This document shows, in pieces, positions 57,876 through 64,000 of a stretch of DNA of 64,000 nucleotides (within the stretch, counting starts at the first letter, position 1; every line of letters starts with the position of its first letter). Both the position numbers and the translations under genes were made by a program. The notes below the pieces were generated by a model that had not been told where the DNA came from, ran no database searches, and worked only from the letters and a program-made list of their open reading frames with translations. Origin of the DNA: Petasospora fabianii (Eukaryota; Ascomycota; Saccharomycetes; Phaffomycetales; Wickerhamomycetaceae). The stretch is taken from assembly GCA_022641835.1 (NCBI GenBank), contig CP048715.1, positions 2,790,001 through 2,854,000 of the forward strand, in the 5' to 3' direction.

Positions 57876-58673
57876 TTACTCTGCATCCAAGGTTGCTTCC
57901 ACAAGCAGCTGGCCATCCGTCTTTTGAATCCAAGCATCGAATACACTGTCTTCGTTCTCTCGCAGACACAACTTTATCTCGTCACCGGCAAAAATGGGGG
58001 CAATATTCTTATATGTGAACTCTTTAATCTTCAAATCATCATACAACGTATTCACCCACTCAAGCAAAAGCGTAACACTCAATGGGCCTTGCAACAGTAC
58101 ATTAGGATACCCTTCACTTTCAGCATACACTTTGTCATAGTGGATTTTGTGAGAATTGAACGTCAAGGCTGAGTATCTGAATAGCATCAGCTCGGTTGGT
58201 TTCATGATGTGGGAGAACGATGGCTTTTTCTCCACAAACACCGGCTCTGGTGGAGTATAGTACGTATTTGTGTATATAAGAGTTCTCTTCTCTTCAATGG
58301 CAACATCCTCACCCGAGATAATCTCACGATTAATTGTCACGTAGTGCTTGTCTCGAAGCTTGCGGAATGCATCAATTGATTCCACGCAAATCGACTTTCG
58401 GTCGAAGGGCACTGAGTGATGGAACTTCATCGAACCTCCAATCCACATGCGTCTCTTGAAAGAGGTATCATCAGGCTGTTGATGTGCGTCATATCCGTCC
58501 TTTGAAAGTGCGTCTTCCTCAGACTTGGGGTTGAAGTAAATCAGGTGGTAGCCCGGTGGGATATGTGACGTGAGTGGCCGTTGCACGTTGAAGTACGAGT
58601 ACAGCGTGGCCTTAAGACATTGAGAGTGAGTCCGGGAGAGACAATCTGAGAGGATCCAGGTCCTTGAAAGCAT
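57876..58673 (-). CDS. HTD2: mitochondrial 3-hydroxyacyl-thioester dehydratase Htd2
   Basis: Htd2 performs the dehydration step of mitochondrial type II fatty acid synthesis, which supplies octanoate for lipoic acid. The ATG at 58673 gives 265 residues opening MLSRTWILSDCLSRTHSQ, aligned with yeast Htd2 (MKSKTWIFRDVLSSHRT) and suitable as a targeting sequence. Conserved parts include MWIGGSMKFH, ESIDAFRKLRDKHYVTI, FRYSALTFNSHKIHYDK (hot-dog-fold catalytic region with a histidine) and LLQGPLSVTLLLEWV. S. cerevisiae Htd2 is 280. The frame is open upstream to 58910 and has another ATG at 58842, but that extension is composed of low-complexity Arg/Glu/Thr from a CT repeat. An exact GCGATGAG (PAC) lies at 58775-58782. 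Confidence 0.88.
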   Translation of the reverse strand: MLSRTWILSDCLSRTHSQCLKATLYSYFNVQRPLTSHIPPGYHLIYFNPKSEEDALSKDGYDAHQQPDDTSFKRRMWIGGSMKFHHSVPFDRKSICVESIDAFRKLRDKHYVTINREIISGEDVAIEEKRTLIYTNTYYTPPEPVFVEKKPSFSHIMKPTELMLFRYSALTFNSHKIHYDKVYAESEGYPNVLLQGPLSVTLLLEWVNTLYDDLKIKEFTYKNIAPIFAGDEIKLCLRENEDSVFDAWIQKTDGQLLVEATLDAE

Positions 58674-58792
58674 TGGAGAGCGATTGAAGATATAGTATGA
58701 CGCTAAATAACGGTTCGATTTAAGCGTTGATATATTTGTCCTCCTTGGTACTTTTGCGCGGGGAAGATAATGTCGCGATGAGTCGGTTCCCG

Positions 58793-58822
58793 TCTCTCTC
58801 TCCGTATCTCTCTCTATCTCTC
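58793..58822. repeat. CT-rich microsatellite upstream of HTD2
   Basis: Interrupted CT dinucleotide repeat (TCTCTCTCTCCGTATCTCTC type) in the gap between the permease stop and the HTD2 start; on the HTD2 strand it is GA-rich and could lie in its leader. Confidence 0.75.
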
Positions 58823-58918
58823 CGGCAGTAGTATTTGTATTCATGAGTCTAGAATTGAGTATAATTTCAAAAGCTTCAATTGATAAAATGCATACAGAAA
58901 AAAAATACAAAATATAAG

Positions 58919-61900
58919 CTATGCCTTCTCGGTCAAATTTTCGGCCTCAACGGTCTGGTCAACAAGGTTCTTGATCTCGCTCTCATCCATCTTCTTCAAC
59001 ATCTCTTCAGTGTTGAAGATCTGCACCTGAGTAGTCTTGAACTTTCTAGCCCTGACATTGTTACTGAAGAGCATGTCCAGCTCAGCGAAAGTTCTTCCCT
59101 TGGTCTCAGGGAACTCAAACCAAGTATAGATCAGCGACACGAAGCAGAAACCAGCCCAGAAGAGACCAGTCTTAGCTTTCCAGTTCCACTCTGTTGGATT
59201 AAGCATATATGGGGTGATGATGGACACTGGGATACCAGCCAAATTGTACATGTTTCTAGCGATACCCACAGTCTTAGCTCTCATAGTAGCAGATGGGATC
59301 TCAGCAACGGCACAGTAGGTGATAGGACCAATACTAGCGTCATAGACAAATGTGAACACCAAGAGAAGAGAACCAATGGCCCATGATGCACCCTGCGAGT
59401 CGGCAAAGCCCAAGCCACCAACACACACAAGCACAACGAAGTTGATACAAAGACCACCAAAGAAGATATCAAAACGGCCGAGTTTCTGGGAAAGAACCCA
59501 AGAGAGGATAGTTCCGATGAGACCAAGTGCATACTGAATAATAGAGAAAGTGAAAGACATACCCTTATCAAGACCAGCTTGGGTATAGAAGTATGTGGAG
59601 TAACCCATCAAGGCGGAACCGGTGATATTCTGGATAACCCAAATGAGTGAAGCGACTCTGGTTCTTCTGAAGTTTTTCTTAGTGAAGCAGTCCAAGTATG
59701 ACACATTAGAAACTTTCTGGTCCTCTTCTTTTAAAGTCAATTGAATCTTGTTCAACATGGCATCGGCAAGGATATCAACATCTGGAATATCAGAGTTTGG
59801 AGTGAGAAGTCTTCTAATACTGCGACGAGCTTCCTTGGCTTTATTCTTCTTGACAAGCCACCATGGAGACTCTGGGGCAAGGTAGATACCAATAATGATA
59901 GGAATTGGCCAGATCCACTGCAAAGCCCAAGGGATTCTGTATGCCCATATTGTTGTCATATTGAGTGTACCTCTCAAGACACAAGCAGCAATTAACTGAC
60001 CAATGACCCAACAAGCATTGACATAAGTAGTCAAGTAGACTCTCAAGACAACAGGGCAAACCTCAGAGGCATAAGACACGGTCAAAGTCTGGAAGGCACC
60101 CCAGACGCAACCACAGAAGAGTTCACCAACGAGCAACATCTCAAGATTAACACTGAAGAAGACGATGAAGACGAACACAATAGTAAGAGCCATTGCAACG
60201 ATCAAAGTACGTCTGTAACCCCACTTCTCACCAGCGATACCAGCAGCGTAAAGACCAAAGATACCACCAACGTGGGAGGACATAGAGAGACTAAGTTGCC
60301 ATTTTGCTGGAATCTGCCACTGATCGATGTCTGGATAGTATTCACCGTAGTTTTTCTGGAAAACGTCCTGGTTGTACAAAGAAGCCAAAAGGGATGTATC
60401 GAAACCCTCCATGATCAAAGCAGTAGAGAGGACGACGGACCAAAATGCAGCCTTTGGGAAAGTTTTAAGACCTTGTTTCAAAGGCATTATTTTCTCCTTT
60501 TGATCGTTATCCTGAGCATTCGAAGACATCTCAATGAATTTGGCAACGTAATCATTGAGAGCATCGTCAGCGATGTTGATCTCAGATCTAGCGATACCCA
60601 CAGTCTTAGCTCTCATAGTAGCAGATGGGATCTCAGCAACGGCACAGTAGGTGATAGGACCAATACTAGCGTCATAGACAAATGTGAACACCAAGAGAAG
60701 AGAACCAATGGCCCATGATGCACCCTGCGAGTCGGCAAAGCCCAAGCCACCAACACACACAAGCACAACGAAGTTGATACAAAGACCACCAAAGAAGATA
60801 TCAAAACGGCCGAGTTTCTGGGAAAGAACCCAAGAGAGGATAGTTCCGATGAGACCAAGTGCATACTGAATAATAGAGAAAGTGAAAGACATACCCTTAT
60901 CAAGACCAGCTTGGGTATAGAAGTATGTGGAGTAACCCATCAAGGCGGAACCGGTGATATTCTGGATAACCCAAATGAGTGAAGCGACTCTGGTTCTTCT
61001 GAAGTTTTTCTTAGTGAAGCAGTCCAAGTATGACACATTAGAAACTTTCTGGTCCTCTTCTTTTAAAGTCAATTGAATCTTGTTCAACATGGCATCGGCA
61101 AGGATATCAACATCTGGAATATCAGAGTTTGGAGTGAGAAGTCTTCTAATACTGCGACGAGCTTCCTTGGCTTTATTCTTCTTGACAAGCCACCATGGAG
61201 ACTCTGGGGCAAGGTAGATACCAATAATGATAGGAATTGGCCAGATCCACTGCAAAGCCCAAGGGATTCTGTATGCCCATATTGTTGTCATATTGAGTGT
61301 ACCTCTCAAGACACAAGCAGCAATTAACTGACCAATGACCCAACAAGCATTGACATAAGTAGTCAAGTAGACTCTCAAGACAACAGGGCAAACCTCAGAG
61401 GCATAAGACACGGTCAAAGTCTGGAAGGCACCCCAGACGCAACCACAGAAGAGTTCACCAACGAGCAACATCTCAAGATTAACACTGAAGAAGACGATGA
61501 AGACGAACACAATAGTAAGAGCCATTGCAACGATCAAAGTACGTCTGTAACCCCACTTCTCACCAGCGATACCAGCAGCGTAAAGACCAAAGATACCACC
61601 AACGTGGGAGGACATAGAGAGACTAAGTTGCCATTTTGCTGGAATCTGCCACTGATCGATGTCTGGATAGTATTCACCGTAGTTTTTCTGGAAAACGTCC
61701 TGGTTGTACAAAGAAGCCAAAAGGGATGTATCGAAACCCTCCATGATCAAAGCAGTAGAGAGGACGACGGACCAAAATGCAGCCTTTGGGAAAGTTTTAA
61801 GACCTTGTTTCAAAGGCATTATTTTCTCCTTTTGATCGTTATCCTGAGCATTCGAAGACATCTCAATGAATTTGGCAACGTAATCATTGAGAGCATCGTC

Positions 61901-62002
61901 AGCGATGTTGATCTCAGATCCTGAAGACGTGAGCTTAGTGGTTATGTCCTTTGCATGTTGGACTTCGTTCGGTTTAGTGATGTCTTCGACAAACTCGGGC
62001 AT
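58919..62002 (-). CDS. alpha-glucoside (maltose-type) MFS permease with internal in-frame duplication
   Basis: Sugar:proton symporter of the MAL31/AGT1 family in the plasma membrane. Signatures include MEGFDTSLLASLY, ALQWIWPIPIIIGIYLAPESPWWLVKK, GSALMGYSTYFYTQAGL, AEIPSATMRAKTVGIAR, ITPYMLNPTEWNWKAKTGL and PETKGRTFAELD. A normal member is about 580-615 residues; this frame encodes 1027. Residues 29-472 are repeated exactly as 473-916 (444 residues, 1332 bp). Removing one copy leaves 583, the family size. The first copy has membrane segments 1-10 and joins at the cytoplasmic 10-11 loop to the N-terminal tail of a complete second copy. Whether the 22-segment product exists is unknown; a misassembly is the main alternative. 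Substrate (maltose, trehalose or other) cannot be read from sequence. Confidence 0.9.
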   Translation of the reverse strand: MPEFVEDITKPNEVQHAKDITTKLTSSGSEINIADDALNDYVAKFIEMSSNAQDNDQKEKIMPLKQGLKTFPKAAFWSVVLSTALIMEGFDTSLLASLYNQDVFQKNYGEYYPDIDQWQIPAKWQLSLSMSSHVGGIFGLYAAGIAGEKWGYRRTLIVAMALTIVFVFIVFFSVNLEMLLVGELFCGCVWGAFQTLTVSYASEVCPVVLRVYLTTYVNACWVIGQLIAACVLRGTLNMTTIWAYRIPWALQWIWPIPIIIGIYLAPESPWWLVKKNKAKEARRSIRRLLTPNSDIPDVDILADAMLNKIQLTLKEEDQKVSNVSYLDCFTKKNFRRTRVASLIWVIQNITGSALMGYSTYFYTQAGLDKGMSFTFSIIQYALGLIGTILSWVLSQKLGRFDIFFGGLCINFVVLVCVGGLGFADSQGASWAIGSLLLVFTFVYDASIGPITYCAVAEIPSATMRAKTVGIARSEINIADDALNDYVAKFIEMSSNAQDNDQKEKIMPLKQGLKTFPKAAFWSVVLSTALIMEGFDTSLLASLYNQDVFQKNYGEYYPDIDQWQIPAKWQLSLSMSSHVGGIFGLYAAGIAGEKWGYRRTLIVAMALTIVFVFIVFFSVNLEMLLVGELFCGCVWGAFQTLTVSYASEVCPVVLRVYLTTYVNACWVIGQLIAACVLRGTLNMTTIWAYRIPWALQWIWPIPIIIGIYLAPESPWWLVKKNKAKEARRSIRRLLTPNSDIPDVDILADAMLNKIQLTLKEEDQKVSNVSYLDCFTKKNFRRTRVASLIWVIQNITGSALMGYSTYFYTQAGLDKGMSFTFSIIQYALGLIGTILSWVLSQKLGRFDIFFGGLCINFVVLVCVGGLGFADSQGASWAIGSLLLVFTFVYDASIGPITYCAVAEIPSATMRAKTVGIARNMYNLAGIPVSIITPYMLNPTEWNWKAKTGLFWAGFCFVSLIYTWFEFPETKGRTFAELDMLFSNNVRARKFKTTQVQIFNTEEMLKKMDESEIKNLVDQTVEAENLTEKA
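59255..60588 (-). repeat. permease duplication, copy A (downstream half)
   Basis: One of two directly repeated 1332-bp units. The homology ends at 59254/60586, where the bases differ, and shares the two bases TC at 60587-60588 with copy B. I compared the text and found no difference between the copies. Confidence 0.93.
60587..61920 (-). repeat. permease duplication, copy B (upstream half)
   Basis: The second unit, offset by exactly 1332 bp from copy A, so the frame is kept (444 codons). It ends at 61920; the next base differs from 60589. Confidence 0.93.
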
Positions 62003-62077
62003 TGTTGTCTGAGTGTAGAGTCTGTAGAGATGGAGACATGATAATCATCTAAGCTTCTAAAGTCCGGATCTACTGGC

Positions 62078-62085
62078 TATTTATA
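62078..62085 (-). promoter_or_regulatory. TATA box of the permease gene
   Basis: TATAAATA on the minus strand, 76-83 bp upstream of the permease ATG, a usual yeast position for a strongly regulated TATA-type promoter. Confidence 0.65.
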
Positions 62086-62443
62086 TTAAGACGCAAGGAG
62101 GTGGGGTGTGGGGTCCATGGAATCCGAATGTGGGTGGCTTGCCTTGGCCTCGGTATTGCAGTTGGCTGCGTCCCCATGGTATGCCGCAATAATTTGAAGA
62201 TGGGTGATGCAGTGTGGAGAAAAAGAGAGGTGCATAATCCAAATCGCATCATACACTTGCTGGTTTTTGTAACGAGCTCTGTTGGGTATTTTTTAATGTT
62301 TGTGCCTCAAGCAGAAACGGAGAAATTGGAGTCATTAGATGCTCCGAGCATCGCCAAGGCACTATGAAGGTAAACCGCGTGGATCAAACGATCGAGTCAA
62401 ACACACTCAAAGAGAGAAGGGGGAATATCTGTATCATCTGTTG

Positions 62444-62483
62444 ATACTTTGATACTTTGATACTTTGATACTTTGATACTATA
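62444..62483. repeat. GATACTTT 8-bp tandem repeat
   Basis: Four exact GATACTTT units and a fifth changed one (GATACTAT), about 440-480 bp upstream of the permease start. Confidence 0.9.
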
Positions 62484-62812
62484 ATATCAATTAATGCTCG
62501 CTGAAACACCTCCTCTGTATGAACTGAATGGACTTGGCGTTGAGGCTGAGTGCTGACACCTTGTCCCCCCCCCCCTCTCAATGCCTGACGCGTCTCACCA
62601 ACCTTCCCTGACTCCCCCCGAGGGAGCACGATGCAATTTGTCCGAGAATCAATGGCATGTCATTCCCAAGTGTCATCTCGGAGTCACACTATCAGCGGGC
62701 AAGCTGGGGTTACATTTCTCGGCGTTGGGGTGAGTGGTCTATCTTAGCTGCTTTGTCTTGGCCCCAATTGCTTATACTAACCAATAGATGGAGAAACTCA
62801 AAACTTGGCATT

Positions 62813-62824
62813 CCCCGGATTTTT
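62813..62824 (-). promoter_or_regulatory. Mig1-type repressor site
   Basis: AAAAATCCGGGG on the minus strand fits the Mig1 consensus (A/T-rich pentamer, one base, S-Y-GGGG) at every position, about 810 bp upstream of the permease start. Confidence 0.5.
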
Positions 62825-62885
62825 TTGGTTCGCGCCTCCGCTCAACTCCGGGTCTTCGGGGGTAAAGTCTCTTCAAGAGTTTGAT

Positions 62886-62897
62886 ATTTTGGTGGGG
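62886..62897 (+). promoter_or_regulatory. second Mig1-type repressor site
   Basis: ATTTTGGTGGGG on the plus strand also fits the Mig1 consensus at every position, about 70 bp from the other site. Distance from the permease start (about 885 bp) is long but within range for glucose-repressed yeast genes. Confidence 0.45.
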
Positions 62898-62914
62898 CTC
62901 TCTTCTAGTGGGCC

Positions 62915-62946
62915 TGGTCTACTGATCTACTGGTCTACTGGTCTAC
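62915..62946. repeat. TGGTCTAC 8-bp tandem repeat
   Basis: Four head-to-tail 8-bp units, three of TGGTCTAC and one of TGATCTAC. Confidence 0.9.
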
Positions 62947-63052
62947 ATGAGGATCATGTGGGTAGTTCTACTCCGTATCATTTTTATTTGTATGGCTCTT
63001 CAGGAAGAACCCTCAAACCACTCGCTATAATAGCACACTAGTTTAATGTCTA

Positions 63053-63066
63053 TCTCTCTCTCTCTC
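63053..63066. repeat. CT dinucleotide repeat
   Basis: A TC-repeat microsatellite of about seven units, ending about 15 bp from the TPS1 stop codon, in its 3' untranslated region. Confidence 0.8.
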
Positions 63067-63081
63067 TATAGACTCATTCCT

Positions 63082-64000
63082 CTACTTGCCAATCTTGTAA
63101 AGCTCCTTGACAAAGTTCTCACCCCAGAAGGCACTAGTGTACTTTGAGATGTAACTGAAGAGCTTCTGATGGTTGGCCTCTTTCTTTGCCTCTGGTAATG
63201 TCAATGACTCATAAATAGCCTGAGATAACTCATCTGTGTTCCATGGGTTAACAATAAGGGCACCATTCAAAGACTGAGCAGCACCTGTGAACTCAGAGAG
63301 AATTAGAGATCCCTTCTTTTCCTCTTGACATGCAATGTATTCATAACTGACCAAATTCATACCATCACGGGTAGATGACACGAGACAAACGTCAGAAATG
63401 GCATAAAGTGAAATCAATTCATCGAATGGAATCGATTTGTGCATAAAGTGGATAGGAACAAACTCAACTGTACCAAAAGTACCATTAATTCTTCCAACAA
63501 GCTCGTTAACGGTGGCTCTAAGGGACTGATACTCCTCAACGTCACCTCTAGATGGAACTGCAACCTGCACTAGCACAACTTTACCAATCCATTCTGGATG
63601 TTCGTTCAAAAACACTTCAAAAGCATGAAGCTTTTGTGGAACACCCTTGATATAGTCCAATCTATCAACACCAACAATGATCTTTGTATCACCAAACTTC
63701 TGCTTCAATTGCTCAACTCTCTTAACAACTGAATCCTTCTTCAACCCATCAGTAAAGTTATCAACGTCAATACCAATTGGGAAGGCACCAACGTTGACAT
63801 AACGACCTTTATATTCAACACCATTAGGCAACGTCTTAACACCCAACACTCTCTCAACAGAAGAGAGGAAATGTCTAGCATAGTCATATGTGTGGAATCC
63901 AATGAGATCACAACTGAGAACACCTTTGAGAATCTCCTGTCTCACTGGCAAGATTCTATAAATCTCTGAAGATGGGAATGGAGTATGAAGGAAGAAACCG
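63082..64000 (-). CDS. TPS1: trehalose-6-phosphate synthase, C-terminal part
   Basis: Tps1 joins UDP-glucose and glucose-6-phosphate to trehalose-6-phosphate. The product feeds trehalose storage and restrains hexokinase at the start of glycolysis. The window ends inside the gene: 305 C-terminal residues are present, against about 495 in S. cerevisiae. The first visible residues are GFFLHTPFPSSEIYRILPVRQ, so about 150-190 lie beyond. Catalytic landmarks of this GT20 enzyme are present: GVDRLDYIKG (UDP-glucose Arg and Lys), VEFVPIHFMHKSIPFDEL, and VSSTRDGMNLVSYEYIACQ with the donor-binding acidic residues. It ends KYTSAFWGENFVKELYKIGK. The permease gene follows on the same strand, 1.08 kb downstream. 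Confidence 0.97.
   Translation of the reverse strand, partial: GFFLHTPFPSSEIYRILPVRQEILKGVLSCDLIGFHTYDYARHFLSSVERVLGVKTLPNGVEYKGRYVNVGAFPIGIDVDNFTDGLKKDSVVKRVEQLKQKFGDTKIIVGVDRLDYIKGVPQKLHAFEVFLNEHPEWIGKVVLVQVAVPSRGDVEEYQSLRATVNELVGRINGTFGTVEFVPIHFMHKSIPFDELISLYAISDVCLVSSTRDGMNLVSYEYIACQEEKKGSLILSEFTGAAQSLNGALIVNPWNTDELSQAIYESLTLPEAKKEANHQKLFSYISKYTSAFWGENFVKELYKIGK

Larger units (their letters stand above)
62003..63081. promoter_or_regulatory. permease promoter region and TPS1 3' region
   Basis: This 1079-bp gap, the longest in the window, lies upstream of the permease and downstream of TPS1. It holds a TATA box, two Mig1-type sites, two different 8-bp tandem repeats, a run of 11 C (62565-62575), an ACGCGT at 62588-62593 and a CT repeat at 63053-63066 just past the TPS1 stop. 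No protein gene is visible. Confidence 0.55.

Noticed and set aside
58674-58910. Longer Htd2 starting near 58842 or further upstream
   Set aside because: The extension is low complexity from a CT microsatellite; alignment begins at the ATG at 58673.

Overview
The window is 64 kb of nuclear DNA from a budding yeast (Saccharomycotina). It holds 28 protein genes at about one per 2.2 kb with short gaps and no mobile element that I can recognise. Nearly every gene matches a conserved yeast family. Five short spliceosomal introns sit in three genes, four of them with an exact TACTAAC branch site. CTG codons fall at leucine positions where I can compare (for example in NUP192), so the standard code fits. 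Gene content, moderate G+C and the mixed 5' splice sites argue against the Saccharomyces genus itself. A Pichiaceae-type or other early-branching lineage is possible, but I cannot fix it from this window.

Layout. 0-6 kb: the 3' part of APT1, then MED13/SSN2 (minus, one intron), MRPL36 and NOP10. 6-18 kb: SWA2, PAN5, NUP192 and NSP1 (converging nuclear-pore genes), then DIB1, split by three introns. 18-28 kb: SSZ1, TRM9 (one intron), TFB1, NMA1, a TBC-domain Rab GAP and GPI17. 28-40 kb: a large LRR protein with a PP1-docking motif (Gip3/Her1 type), a ROG1-type lipase, a probable NSE5 and TEL2. 40-58 kb: NCP1, INM1, GYP2/MDR1, ESP1 (separase), MSN5, RPF1, IPK1 and HTD2. 58-64 kb: an alpha-glucoside permease gene and the 3' part of TPS1.

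The genes are mostly unrelated housekeeping functions, as is usual for a yeast chromosome arm, but small themes appear. NUP192 and NSP1 encode nuclear-pore subunits and converge. NSE5/TEL2 and GYP2/ESP1 are divergent pairs whose shared promoters each carry an ACGCGT (MCB) box. The NCP1/INM1 promoter carries two MCB boxes plus four TTGGCG motifs in about 120 bp. The permease promoter has two perfect Mig1-type sites and a TATA box, which suggests glucose repression, and its neighbour TPS1 makes trehalose-6-phosphate.

The most unusual object is the permease gene (58919-62002). A 1332-bp segment is repeated head to tail and in frame, apparently without a single difference. The open frame therefore encodes 1027 residues: ten transmembrane segments of one transporter fused to a complete twelve-segment copy. 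The junction has only 2 bp of microhomology. It is either a very recent tandem duplication giving a 22-segment transporter or an assembly error. Second-tier observations are the common architecture of the five introns (10-14 nt from branch site to 3' splice site), the intron-rich DIB1, an isolated TFIIIC B-box-like T-arm between ROG1 and NSE5, and a hairpin-rich segment in the DIB1-SSZ1 gap.
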